Assembly (NCBI RefSeq): GCF_017315705.1
Contig: NZ_JAFLRF010000013.1
Coordinates: forward strand, 103,680 to 167,679
Length of the DNA stretch: 64,000 nt
Direction: 5' to 3'
Origin: Trinickia mobilis
GTDB taxonomy: Bacteria; Pseudomonadota; Gammaproteobacteria; Burkholderiales; Burkholderiaceae
The first letter of the stretch is position 1. Every line of letters starts with the position of its first letter. The position numbers and the translations under genes are program-made. Positions 1 to 8,175 of this stretch are shown piece after piece. The notes under the pieces were generated by a model, which saw nothing but the letters and a program-made list of their open reading frames with translations, ran no database searches and had not been told where the DNA came from.

Positions 1-414
1 CTCTGCGACCGCCTCTGCAATTTCGGGAATGTCGCGGGCCTTCAGGAAAACCCCGTGACTTCCTCGTCGGGCGATGGCCCGGAGAGCCTCCACGACTTCG
101 TGCGTCGTCATCGTCTCCTGCAACAGAAAACGCGGACGAACAACCGCCGGGTGCATCAAGGCTAGTTCTCCTTCGAGCGCGTTCTTTATCTCGTCACTGA
201 ACCGAGCCGGAGCTTCTACTACGACATCGACGATGAGCTTCCTCCCCGTGCTTGCCAGGTTCAGCTCCTGTTTCTCGAGTTCTTTTATCGCCTGCTCGAC
301 CCGATTGCGCGTGTGCTCCCGAACGTTTGCGCGTCCGTTCAGCACCCTATCAACAGTCGCCACCCCAAGCCCTGCCTGAAGGGCTATTTCCTTAATCAAG
401 AAGCGGTGAGCCAA
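1..414 (-). CDS. LacI-family transcriptional regulator (N-terminal part; runs off the window)
   Basis: The visible 138 residues begin MAHRFLIKEIALQAGL and form a LacI-type helix-turn-helix (about residues 4-50, including VATVDRVLNGRANV). They continue into the start of a periplasmic-binding-like sensor domain. The C-terminal two thirds lie outside the window. I chose the TTG start at 414 because a perfect AGGAGG sits 6 nt upstream (minus-strand copy of 421-426). The gene is divergent from the PhyH-type oxygenase at 508 and shares its short upstream region. LacI proteins usually bind a sugar or polyol effector, so it probably controls the neighbouring catabolic genes; that role is inferred. 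Confidence 0.85.
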   Translation of the reverse strand, partial: MAHRFLIKEIALQAGLGVATVDRVLNGRANVREHTRNRVEQAIKELEKQELNLASTGRKLIVDVVVEAPARFSDEIKNALEGELALMHPAVVRPRFLLQETMTTHEVVEALRAIARRGSHGVFLKARDIPEIAEAVAE

Positions 415-420
415 TCCGAC

Positions 421-426
421 CCTCCT
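421..426 (-). promoter_or_regulatory. Shine-Dalgarno that fixes the TTG start of the LacI-type gene
   Basis: Read on the minus strand this is AGGAGG followed by six bases and TTG. No ATG or GTG with comparable spacing exists in that frame, so it decides the start codon. Confidence 0.7.
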
Positions 427-427
427 C

Positions 428-460
428 AATTGATAGTTTTTTGATGCGTTTCTGAGATTT
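428..460. promoter_or_regulatory. Candidate operator copy 1 (lacI/phyH divergent region)
   Basis: The stretch begins AATTGATAG and contains TTGATGCGTTTCTGAGA. It closely resembles 1706-1740, which begins AACTGATAG and contains TTGATGTGTTTTTGTGA, with the same order and spacing of the shared blocks. Both copies lie just upstream of genes of this locus. A shared binding site for the LacI- or LysR-type protein is the simplest reading, but no footprint-like dyad is obvious. Confidence 0.4.
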
Positions 461-507
461 TACCTTGTGCTTTGCGAGCTATCCTACATCGAAAATAGGA
501 GGCACGA

Positions 508-1722
508 ATGGACTACCAACGAGAAGACTATCTCGCTGCGCGAACTCACTGGTATCGCGAAAGCGACTGCAGCTTGGGTGAATTCGTGACACTGCTCAAC
601 GCGGGACGGGAGCGAACGCCGCACTACGCTGCAACGTCGGTTCAAGGGATTCCTGTATACGAATGCCGAGATTTGGAAGAGGTGGTTTCATCTGACGAAG
701 AGAGGGCTTATTTGCTGTCGGAATGGGCCGAGGTCTTGCGGGCTGGAGCAGGCGTCTTCGTGCTAAAGCGCGCATTTACCGACACTGAGTGCGTGGATGA
801 GGCAACAGCGGTTTTCGAGTCGATTATTGAAGCCGAAAAGAAATCGGGCACGAAGGCTGACCATTTCGCGAAAGCAGGCGCGAACGACCGTATCTGGAAC
901 GCACAGGAAAAGCTTTGCGTTGCGGCACCTGAGGTCTTTGCCTCTTACTTTTCGAACCGCTGGCTGCCGGCGGCCGCCGAGGCATGGCTCGGCCCGTGTT
1001 TTCAGATGACGTCCCAGGTCAATGTTGTCAGGCCCGGCGGCGAGGCGCAGCAAGCTCATCGTGACTACCATCTGGGATTTCAGTCAGCGGAGGTAGCAGC
1101 GTCTTTTCCAGCGCATGTGCATGCGATGTCGCCTTTTCTCACGCTGCAAGGGGCTGTCGCGCACAGCGATATGCCTGTTGAGAGCGGCCCAACCAAGCTC
1201 CTGCCTTACTCGCAGCGATACGCTCAAGGCTACGTGGCTTGGCGTAGACCTGATTTCCGGAAGTATTTCGAGAACCACTTCGTCCAGGTGCCGCTCGTCA
1301 AGGGCGATGCCATCTTTTTCAATCCGGCGCTATTTCACGCAGCCGGCGCAAACCGGACGAGCGACGTTCAGCGCATGGCAAACCTGCTTCAAATCTCGTC
1401 GGCTTATGGTCGGGCGATGGAAGTGGTGAATCGAACGCGCATGTCCGAAACCCTGTACCCCGTCCTGCGGGACCGCTTGAAGACAGGCAACATAACCGAG
1501 CTTGAGGCGTTGTCGGTGATTGCCTCGTGCGCAGAAGGTTATTCGTTCCCAACCAACCTGGACAGAGACCCGCCTGCCAAAGGACTCGCGCCGGAGAGCC
1601 AAGCCCAGATGATGCTGCGAGCGCTTCGGGGGGACTGGGAGCCGGCCGAGTTTGCTCGAGCCCTCGCAGACCATGCATGGCGCCATGAGGCGGCCGAATC
1701 GGCTGAACTGATAGATTATTGA
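508..1722 (+). CDS. Phytanoyl-CoA dioxygenase (PhyH) family Fe(II)/2-oxoglutarate oxygenase
   Basis: This 404-residue protein has the PhyH-type jelly-roll iron site: H184-x-D186 in AHRDYH, the distal H277 in LFHAAGANRT, and R283 as the likely 2-oxoglutarate anchor. Such enzymes hydroxylate or oxidatively demethylate small molecules using O2 and 2-oxoglutarate. The ATG at 508 follows AGGAGG by 6 nt. The gene lies between a LacI-type and a LysR-type regulator and just upstream of the hydroxyquinol/polyol operon. A role in modifying that operon's substrate, such as removing an O-methyl group or hydroxylating a ring, is inference. The substrate is unknown. Confidence 0.8.
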   Translation: MDYQREDYLAARTHWYRESDCSLGEFVTLLNAGRERTPHYAATSVQGIPVYECRDLEEVVSSDEERAYLLSEWAEVLRAGAGVFVLKRAFTDTECVDEATAVFESIIEAEKKSGTKADHFAKAGANDRIWNAQEKLCVAAPEVFASYFSNRWLPAAAEAWLGPCFQMTSQVNVVRPGGEAQQAHRDYHLGFQSAEVAASFPAHVHAMSPFLTLQGAVAHSDMPVESGPTKLLPYSQRYAQGYVAWRRPDFRKYFENHFVQVPLVKGDAIFFNPALFHAAGANRTSDVQRMANLLQISSAYGRAMEVVNRTRMSETLYPVLRDRLKTGNITELEALSVIASCAEGYSFPTNLDRDPPAKGLAPESQAQMMLRALRGDWEPAEFARALADHAWRHEAAESAELIDY

Positions 1723-1740
1723 TGTGTTTTTGTGACTCAA
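1706..1740. promoter_or_regulatory. Candidate operator copy 2 (upstream of the LysR-type gene)
   Basis: It overlaps the last codons of the PhyH-type gene and lies about 120 bp before the LysR-type gene. It is the partner of the element at 428-460 (shared blocks TGATAG, TTGATG and GTTT in the same order). Confidence 0.35.
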
Positions 1741-1858
1741 AGATAGAATCTCGGCACTATTATGATGCCAACGCGACACACAAAATGACTAAGGAAGGTC
1801 GCGCGTGCTCTCGCATTCAACCCGGATGCGGGCGGAGAAGGCGTAATGGTGCAAGGGC

Positions 1859-2773
1859 ATGGACCAGTTCAAGGAACTACAGCTGTTCGTCGAGGTGGCC
1901 GAGACAGGCAGCATCAGCCGAGCTGCGGAAGCTGTCGAGCTTTCCATCTCAGCGGCGAGCAGGTATTTGATTTCGCTGGAGGCGAGGCTCGGCGTCCAAT
2001 TGGTTCGCAGAACAACGCGTAATCTTTTTCTGACTGAGGCTGGTGCCGAATATCATCGGCGCTGCAAATCTATCCTCGCTGACCTTGGCGAAGCGGAAGC
2101 CGTAGTCAAAGAGGCGGTTGTGCGTCCAAGCGGTGTCCTCCGCATCACCGCCTCGTTGTCGTTCTGCATGCTGCACATTGCGCCGATGCTTCCTGATTTC
2201 ACGGCGCGTTATCCCGACATCTCGGTGGACGTGGTAGCGGCCAACCGTTACTGCGACATCATCGAGAACGGCATCGACGTCGCGATTCGTACGAAAGTCC
2301 TTGAGCCAGACAGCAACATCACGATTAGAAGACTGGCGTCGACGCGCCGCATATTGGCTGCCTCGCCCGGCTACATCGAGGCGAACGGGTGCCCTCGCTT
2401 CCCAGCAGAGCTCGCGAAGCACAGGCTGCTGAACTATCAACTCGCCGACAATCCGCGCGAGCTTTCATTCACACGTGGTTGTGAGAACGTCGTTGTCAGA
2501 GTGAAGCCTTTGGTGGAATCGAATGACGGCCAGATATTGCGTCTCGCCGCGCTAGACAACATGGGCATCCTGGTGCAGCCCAAATACATCATCTACGACG
2601 ACCTCAAGGCAGGTCGCCTTGTGCCGGTGCTTGATGATTGGGACCTGCCACGGCTGACCATGAACATCGCTTTTCAGACCCGCTCACATCTACCTGTAAA
2701 GGTCCGGCTGTTCATTGACGCGCTTGTAGAGCGGTTCCATCAGAACGAGTACGAGCGGCATTGGACGGCGTGA
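1859..2773 (+). CDS. LysR-family transcriptional regulator
   Basis: This 304-residue protein has the LysR layout. The N-terminal winged helix (about 1-60) includes VEVAETGSISRAAEAVELS and RLGVQLVRRTTR, and a two-lobed effector domain spans about 90-295. The start MDQFKELQLFVEVAE is canonical for the CrgA-like branch. It is transcribed in the same direction as the operon beginning at 2905, 131 bp downstream. LysR proteins commonly activate aromatic ring-cleavage operons, so it probably controls 2905-12448 together with the LacI-type protein. The inducer cannot be read from sequence. Confidence 0.9.
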   Translation: MDQFKELQLFVEVAETGSISRAAEAVELSISAASRYLISLEARLGVQLVRRTTRNLFLTEAGAEYHRRCKSILADLGEAEAVVKEAVVRPSGVLRITASLSFCMLHIAPMLPDFTARYPDISVDVVAANRYCDIIENGIDVAIRTKVLEPDSNITIRRLASTRRILAASPGYIEANGCPRFPAELAKHRLLNYQLADNPRELSFTRGCENVVVRVKPLVESNDGQILRLAALDNMGILVQPKYIIYDDLKAGRLVPVLDDWDLPRLTMNIAFQTRSHLPVKVRLFIDALVERFHQNEYERHWTA

Positions 2774-2904
2774 GCCCCGCGCTCGCCACAATTGAGGCTT
2801 CTTCCCACTTAGCGCGAAAGACTTTCCCTTTCTAGCTCTGTTTTGCCACCCACGGCGAATATAGACTCATCTCAAAGCTACAGAAAGATTGATGGAGACA
2901 CGCA

Positions 2905-3825
2905 ATGCAAAGCTCAACCTCTACAGTTCAGTCCTCGTCGCCGTACTTCGATGAAGCTCGTTCGGCCGAGGTAGTCAATGCACGCATGAGCAACGATGCA
3001 AACCCTCGGCTCCGCCAGGTCATGTCGGTTCTGGTCAAGCATCTCCATGCTGCCATCAAAGAAATCGAACCGACGCATGAAGAGTGGTTCGCCGCTGTCC
3101 GCTTCCTGACCGAGACTGGTCAAATGTGTACCGACTGGCGGCAAGAGTACATCCTGCTCTCGGACATCCTCGGTGTCTCGATGCTGGTCGATGCAATCAA
3201 CCATCGTCGTCCGAGCGGTGCCACGCCGAACACGATTCTCGGCCCCTTCTACGTTGCCAACGCACCCGAGTATCCGAACGGCGCGAACATCTGCCTGGAT
3301 GGAAAGGGTGAACCCATGGTTGTCGAAGGTCGCGTGACGGACATCAAGGGAAAACCGATTCCGAACGCAAAGCTTGAAGTCTGGCAGACCAACGACGACG
3401 GATTCTATGACGTGCAGCAGAAGGGCATTCAGCCTGACTCGAATCTGCGCGGCGTTTTTACGTCGGATGCCGAAGGGCGCTACTGGTTCAAGTCCGTCAA
3501 GCCGCGTCACTATCCGATTCCCTCGGATGGCCCAGTGGGAAAGCTCCTGAGCGCAATGGGCCGGCACCCCAATCGTGCCGCTCACTTGCACTTCATCGTG
3601 ACTGCACCTGGCTTTGACCCGGTCATCACTCACATTTTCACGCCCGACTGCCCGTATCTGCCCGAAGACGCGGTCTTCGGCGTCAAGCGTGAACTCATCG
3701 CTGATTTCAACCAGATTGACGACGATGAAGCCGCGAAGCGCGTTGGGTTCTCGTCGCCGTTTTGGTTGGTGTCGTGGGACTTCACTCTCGCGACGTCCAG
3801 CAAGCCCGTTCGGGCAATCCCGTAA
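2905..3825 (+). CDS. Intradiol ring-cleavage dioxygenase, hydroxyquinol 1,2-dioxygenase type
   Basis: This 306-residue protein has an N-terminal helical dimerisation region (about 30-110) typical of catechol/hydroxyquinol dioxygenases, followed by the beta-sandwich with the four Fe(III) ligands. These read as Y168 (DDGFYDV), Y203 (RHYPIP), H227 and H229 (AAHLHF). The motif ILGPFY is also present. Enzymes of this group cleave 1,2,4-trihydroxybenzene to maleylacetate. The presence of a maleylacetate reductase at 11387 in the same run supports hydroxyquinol over catechol. It is the first gene of the operon. The start at 2905 is supported by GGAGAC upstream. Confidence 0.88.
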   Translation: MQSSTSTVQSSSPYFDEARSAEVVNARMSNDANPRLRQVMSVLVKHLHAAIKEIEPTHEEWFAAVRFLTETGQMCTDWRQEYILLSDILGVSMLVDAINHRRPSGATPNTILGPFYVANAPEYPNGANICLDGKGEPMVVEGRVTDIKGKPIPNAKLEVWQTNDDGFYDVQQKGIQPDSNLRGVFTSDAEGRYWFKSVKPRHYPIPSDGPVGKLLSAMGRHPNRAAHLHFIVTAPGFDPVITHIFTPDCPYLPEDAVFGVKRELIADFNQIDDDEAAKRVGFSSPFWLVSWDFTLATSSKPVRAIP

Positions 3826-3890
3826 TCGTCTGGCACGCGGTAGCGTGCCGCCACAAACAGATGACATTGAGAGACACAGGACTACTACCT

Positions 3891-4769
3891 ATGAGCACGA
3901 AGAAAGAACTGCTGGCTGCGTACTGGACCCTCGCTGGCGACGTTTATCCGTGTGCACCGAACGAAATCAGCCCATTCCCGTTGCGTGACCGCTGCGAAGC
4001 GGCTTCGCGTGCCGGCTGGAGCGGCGTCGGTCTGATTCTCGATGACCTCGAGTACAGCATCGAGAAGTACGGACTATCCGGCGTCAAGAATTTGCTGGAT
4101 GACACGGGCATGAAGTACTTCGAGCTCGAAATCCTCATGGACTGGTACTTCGACGGCGAAGCGCGCGCCAAATCGGACGATTGCCGTCGCCGTTTCATCG
4201 AACTAGGCGGCGAACTGGGCATGCGCAATCTGAAAATCGGCGCGAGCCCTTTCGACAAAAATCCGTCCGATTTCGCCCGCATGACTGACGAATTCGCAAA
4301 ACTTTGCAGCGACGTGGCGACAGTCGGTGCGACGGTCGCAATCGAGTTCATGCCTTTTTCTCCCATCCGAAACGTTGCAGAGGCGCTGAAAGTTGCAGAA
4401 GGGGCAAACCAGCCTAACGGTGGTCTGATGGTCGACCACTGGCACGTTGCTCGCGCCAACACGCCGTATAGCGAGGTCGCCCGAATTCCGGCGCGCTTCA
4501 TCAAGGGTGTTGAGATGGACGACGTCGGTGCTCAGGTCAAAGGGTCGCTGTTCGACGACTCGACCTTTAACCGCCAGCTTTGTGGCGAAGGTGCAGGCGA
4601 CTGCCCGGCCTTCGTCGATGCGCTCGAGCAAGCAGGCTGCACGCTCCCGTACTACGGCGTGGAGCTCATCTCTGAGGTGCACCGTAAATTCCCGCTCGAT
4701 GAGATGGCAAAGCGCGCTTTCGACTCCACCATCGCACAGTTCTCGGCAAAAAGCGCGACCGCTGCCTGA
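3891..4769 (+). CDS. Sugar phosphate isomerase/epimerase (xylose-isomerase-like TIM barrel; IolE-like dehydratase candidate)
   Basis: This 292-residue protein is of the AP-endonuclease-2/xylose-isomerase TIM-barrel family. It contains VAIEFMPFSPI, GLMVDHWHVARAN and YYGVELISEVHR, which carry the acidic and histidine residues expected to hold a divalent metal. The family includes inosose dehydratase (IolE) and 3-keto-sugar beta-elimination enzymes. The frame is open back to 3762, but that part overlaps the preceding gene and looks non-native, so the ATG at 3891 is preferred. It lies between the ring-cleavage enzyme and two Gfo/Idh dehydrogenases, which favours dehydrating an oxidised polyol over sugar-phosphate isomerisation. 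The exact reaction is inferred. Confidence 0.82.
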   Translation: MSTKKELLAAYWTLAGDVYPCAPNEISPFPLRDRCEAASRAGWSGVGLILDDLEYSIEKYGLSGVKNLLDDTGMKYFELEILMDWYFDGEARAKSDDCRRRFIELGGELGMRNLKIGASPFDKNPSDFARMTDEFAKLCSDVATVGATVAIEFMPFSPIRNVAEALKVAEGANQPNGGLMVDHWHVARANTPYSEVARIPARFIKGVEMDDVGAQVKGSLFDDSTFNRQLCGEGAGDCPAFVDALEQAGCTLPYYGVELISEVHRKFPLDEMAKRAFDSTIAQFSAKSATAA

Positions 4770-4810
4770 AGGCCTTGACCTTCAACGACAACCTATTTCT
4801 GGAGACTCAC

Positions 4811-5803
4811 ATGATTCGAATCGCTGTTCTCGGTGCAGGCCGCATTGGTCGCATTCACGCTGGCAACGTCGCCGCGAGCCCGAACGCACAACTGGTCGTG
4901 GTGGCAGACCCGGTCGAAAGCGCAGCTAAGTCGCTGGCGACCCGCCTCGGCTGCGAAGCCTCGACGGACCCCGCAGGCGTGCTCGAACGCAAAGATATCG
5001 ACGCGGTGGTCATCGGCACGCCGACGGACACGCATATCACGTTCATGCTCGAGGCTGTCAAGCGCGGCAAGGCTGTTCTGTGCGAAAAGCCCATCGACCT
5101 CGACATGGACAAGTCGCTCGCCGCAGCGAACGAGGTCGAACGTCAAGGTGGTCGCGTCATGCTAGCCTTCAATCGCCGCTTCGACCCGACGTCGCAGGCG
5201 TTCCGCAAGGCAATCGATGCGGGTGATGTTGGCGAAGTGCGCCAAGTCGTCATCTCGAGCCGCGACCCGGGCATGCCTCCTCGCGATTATGTCGAACACT
5301 CGGGTGGCATCTTCCGCGACATGGTCATCCACGATTTGGATATGGCTCGCTGGCTGCTCGGCGAGGAACCAGTCGAAGTGATGGCCATGGCTAGCCGCCT
5401 CATCGACGAGTCGCTGGAAAAGCTGACCGACTTCGATACGGTGATGGTTCAACTGCGCACCGCTTCGGGCAAGCAATGCCACATCAACTGCTGCCGCGAA
5501 GCCGTCTATGGCTACGACCAGCGCATGGAAGTGTCGGGTTCCAAGGGCATGCTCCTCCAAGAAAACCTCCGTCCGTCGACGATTCGCCGCTGGTCGAAGG
5601 AAGCGACTGACGTGCGCGAGCCGCTGCTTAACTTCTTCCTTGAACGCTACGAGGCTGCGTATAAGGCCGAGCTCGAAGCTTTCGTCGAGGCACTGAACAC
5701 GAATTCGCCGCTGCCTACGTCCGTGCAGGACGGGCTTAAGGCGCTGCGCCTGGCGGACGCCGCACTCGAGTCCGCGCTGTCGGGCAAAGCAGTCAAGGTG
5801 TAA
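4811..5803 (+). CDS. iolG: Inositol 2-dehydrogenase-like Gfo/Idh/MocA oxidoreductase
   Basis: This 330-residue protein has an N-terminal Rossmann fold (VLGAGRIGRIHAGNV) that binds NAD(P), the family signature CEKPIDLD near residue 95, and the C-terminal substrate domain with GGIFRDMVIHDLDMARWL. The HDLD pattern near residue 176 supplies the catalytic Asp and His pair of inositol dehydrogenases. The expected reaction is oxidation of a polyol ring hydroxyl to a ketone. The ATG at 4811 follows GGAG by 6 nt, so the longer open frame from 4775 is not used. The assignment to myo-inositol itself is uncertain, because the operon lacks IolB, IolC, IolD and IolA. Confidence 0.85.
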   Translation: MIRIAVLGAGRIGRIHAGNVAASPNAQLVVVADPVESAAKSLATRLGCEASTDPAGVLERKDIDAVVIGTPTDTHITFMLEAVKRGKAVLCEKPIDLDMDKSLAAANEVERQGGRVMLAFNRRFDPTSQAFRKAIDAGDVGEVRQVVISSRDPGMPPRDYVEHSGGIFRDMVIHDLDMARWLLGEEPVEVMAMASRLIDESLEKLTDFDTVMVQLRTASGKQCHINCCREAVYGYDQRMEVSGSKGMLLQENLRPSTIRRWSKEATDVREPLLNFFLERYEAAYKAELEAFVEALNTNSPLPTSVQDGLKALRLADAALESALSGKAVKV

Positions 5804-5827
5804 CTCGCAATTTGGAGGAGATAAGTC

Positions 5828-6916
5828 ATGACGCGAAAAATTGGTCCCAACGAAACGCTTGGCGTGGCATGTCTTGGCATCACGCACCCGCACACGTCCG
5901 GGCGAGTTAAGGCAATCCAGCGCCGTACTGACGCAAAGATGCTCGGTGCCTGGGATACGAGCCCGCTGCTCACGCCGTTCGTCGACGCGCTCGGTCTCGA
6001 AGCCCGCTCGAAGGCAGACATCCTGGCGGACGAGAATGTTCATGTCGTGCTCGTCCACTCCAAGAGTGAAAAGATGGCGGACTTGACCATCGAAGCGCTC
6101 GAAGCCGGGAAGTCCGTGTTGTGTGAGAAGCCTGCTGGCCGTAGTTCGGCGGATGCGAAACGCATCGTCGAGGCAGTGGAACGCACGGGTGGTCTGGTGC
6201 AGGTCGGCTACTGCTGGCGCTTCGCTCCTTCGGTCGACGCAATGCAAGCCGCGCTCAAAAGCGGCCGTCTCGGGAAAGTCGTTCAGGTGCGCGCTCACGG
6301 CGGTTGCTCGCACGACGAGGCGGGAACCCCGCACATGACTCAGCCCGGCGACATTGGCGGTGCCGTGTTCGTTATCGGCTGCCATCTCATCGACCGCATC
6401 CTTCTGCACTTCGGCTTGCCGCGCTCTGTGAACGCGCGCATCACGAAGTTCCCGAACTTCCATGGCGACGAATCGCGTGAAGATGCAGCGGGTGCGGTGC
6501 TGAACTACGAAGACAAGATTGTCACCGTCGACTTCATGTCCTGGGACGTTCTGCCGTGGACCGAGAGTTGGGATATCACCGCGTACGGGACGGAAGGCAT
6601 CATGTCGTCGCGCTCGCTGCCCGCGAGCTACAAGATTTACGACGCGGGTAAAGGCGACCATCCGGAGGGCTGGACCGAGTGGCAAGAGACCAGCTTCCCG
6701 GAAATCTGGGCGACGAAAAAGACGGAGTATTCACCCGACATCGCTGAAATCGGCAATCCGGTGTACTTCGACCGCGAGTCGAGCGCGTTCTTCGATGCAT
6801 TGCGCAATGGCACGCCGTCGGTTGTCCCCGCCACGCAGGCATACAACATCAGCCGTGTTATCGAGGCCATGTTCGCCTCGTCCAAAGAAGCTGGTGCAGA
6901 GGTGTTTATCGGTTAA
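5828..6916 (+). CDS. Second Gfo/Idh/MocA family oxidoreductase
   Basis: This 362-residue protein is a distant paralogue of its upstream neighbour. The Rossmann start is atypical (LGVACLGITHPHTSGRV rather than GxGxxG), but VLCEKPAGRSSADAKRI and the C-terminal half (GGAVFVIGCHLIDRILLHFG) are clearly of the family. A strong GGAGGAG precedes the ATG at 5828. Having two such dehydrogenases suggests sequential oxidations, or an oxidation plus a later reduction, of the same substrate. The divergent nucleotide loop may alter cofactor binding. No substrate can be assigned. Confidence 0.85.
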   Translation: MTRKIGPNETLGVACLGITHPHTSGRVKAIQRRTDAKMLGAWDTSPLLTPFVDALGLEARSKADILADENVHVVLVHSKSEKMADLTIEALEAGKSVLCEKPAGRSSADAKRIVEAVERTGGLVQVGYCWRFAPSVDAMQAALKSGRLGKVVQVRAHGGCSHDEAGTPHMTQPGDIGGAVFVIGCHLIDRILLHFGLPRSVNARITKFPNFHGDESREDAAGAVLNYEDKIVTVDFMSWDVLPWTESWDITAYGTEGIMSSRSLPASYKIYDAGKGDHPEGWTEWQETSFPEIWATKKTEYSPDIAEIGNPVYFDRESSAFFDALRNGTPSVVPATQAYNISRVIEAMFASSKEAGAEVFIG

Positions 6917-7012
6917 GGATTCGAATGGCTGGCGCCGTCGTGCGTTAGCCGAAGATTCCGTATTTCATAAACCGGAAAGTTAAATACGCATTCCTAAATA
7001 GGAGACGATGTC

Positions 7013-8083
7013 ATGAAGATTTTGAAGAGTGTCGCGGTCGTTCTGGCCGCTTCGGTAGCTTTCGCAGCAACGTCTGGTGCAGCCTTCGCCCAAGACAAGG
7101 GCGTCGTTGGAATTTCGCTGCCCGACAAGACCGAATCCCGCTGGATTACCGACGGAAAAAGCATGGTCGACGCGCTGAAAGCGAAAGGCTACTCGTCCGA
7201 CCTGCAGTACGCGAACTACGACGTTCCGACACAGGTGAACCAGGTTGAGAACATGCTCGCGAAGGGTGTCAGGGCACTGGTCATCGCGCCTATCGACGGT
7301 AAGACGTTCTCTGACGCTCTGGCGCTCGCCCAGAAGAAAGGCATCAAGGTCATCTCGTACGACCGCCTGATTAGCCAGACCAAGGACGTCGACTACTACG
7401 CGACCTTTGACAACTACGGCGTCGGTGTTCTGCAAGCGCAGAGCATCGTCAGCGCATGGCAGAAAGCCGGCAGCAAGACCCCGTTCAACATTGAAGTGTT
7501 CGGCGGTTCCTCTGATGACAACAACGCACACATGGTGTACGCGGGCGGCATGTCGGTTCTTAAGCCGTACATCGACAGCGGCAAATTCGTGATTCGGAGC
7601 AAACAGATTGCCTTCGAAAAGGTCGCGACGCGCAACTGGGATGGCGCGACCGCTCAGGCTCGGATGGACAACTTGCTGAGCGCATTTTATGGCAAGGACC
7701 ACCTCGACGCGGTCTGGGCGCCGAACGATGCGCTGGCGATTGGCATCATCTCGTCTCTCAAGGGTGTGGGATACGGTTCGGGTCAGCAAGCAATGCCCAT
7801 CATCACGGGACAGGACGCGGACATTCAGAACGTGAAGAACATCGTTCGCGGTGACCAGACGTCAACCGTGTTCAAGGACACGCGCAAGCTCGCTAGTGTC
7901 GCGGCCGACATGGTTGACGATGCGCTGACCGGCAAGCAGGTGCCCATCAACGACACGAAGAGCTACAACAACGGCGCCAAGATTGTTCCGACCTACCTAG
8001 TGAAACCTGTTCTCGTCGACAAGAGCAATTACCAGTCGGAACTCGTTACGAGCGGGTACTACACGCAGGCGCAAGTCAAGTAA
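7013..8083 (+). CDS. Sugar ABC transporter periplasmic substrate-binding protein (XylF/ChvE type)
   Basis: This 356-residue precursor has a clear Sec signal peptide ([20 protein letters not shown] with likely cleavage after AFA near residue 26). It then shows the type I periplasmic-binding fold seen in xylose and multiple-sugar binding proteins: [32 protein letters not shown] and [14 protein letters not shown]. It should capture a monosaccharide or polyol for the ATPase and permease that follow. GGAGACG precedes the ATG. It is the first transporter gene in the operon, 96 bp after the second dehydrogenase. Confidence 0.92.
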   Translation: MKILKSVAVVLAASVAFAATSGAAFAQDKGVVGISLPDKTESRWITDGKSMVDALKAKGYSSDLQYANYDVPTQVNQVENMLAKGVRALVIAPIDGKTFSDALALAQKKGIKVISYDRLISQTKDVDYYATFDNYGVGVLQAQSIVSAWQKAGSKTPFNIEVFGGSSDDNNAHMVYAGGMSVLKPYIDSGKFVIRSKQIAFEKVATRNWDGATAQARMDNLLSAFYGKDHLDAVWAPNDALAIGIISSLKGVGYGSGQQAMPIITGQDADIQNVKNIVRGDQTSTVFKDTRKLASVAADMVDDALTGKQVPINDTKSYNNGAKIVPTYLVKPVLVDKSNYQSELVTSGYYTQAQVK

Positions 8084-8175
8084 GACATTTGGACGTGAGC
8101 GGAGCGGGGCTACCCAGTGAGACCCCCGCGTCGCGCAGGCACGCTTCGGGCGTGACCAATCGGAGGAATGTGACC

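Noticed and set aside
2914-3867. 317-codon minus-strand frame opposite the dioxygenase
   Set aside because: It is an antisense shadow. The plus strand has all four iron ligands in order.
3762-3890. Upstream extension of the TIM-barrel gene
   Set aside because: The extension overlaps the dioxygenase end and has no family character. The ATG at 3891 fits the family start.
5162-6685. 507-codon open frame on the minus strand opposite the two Gfo/Idh genes
   Set aside because: It is a mirror of high-GC coding bias. The plus strand holds clear dehydrogenase motifs, and the minus frame is Arg/His-rich with no domain.
8089-8175. Upstream extension of the ABC ATPase frame
   Set aside because: GGAGG at 8162-8166 and the standard start [15 protein letters not shown] place the start at 8176.
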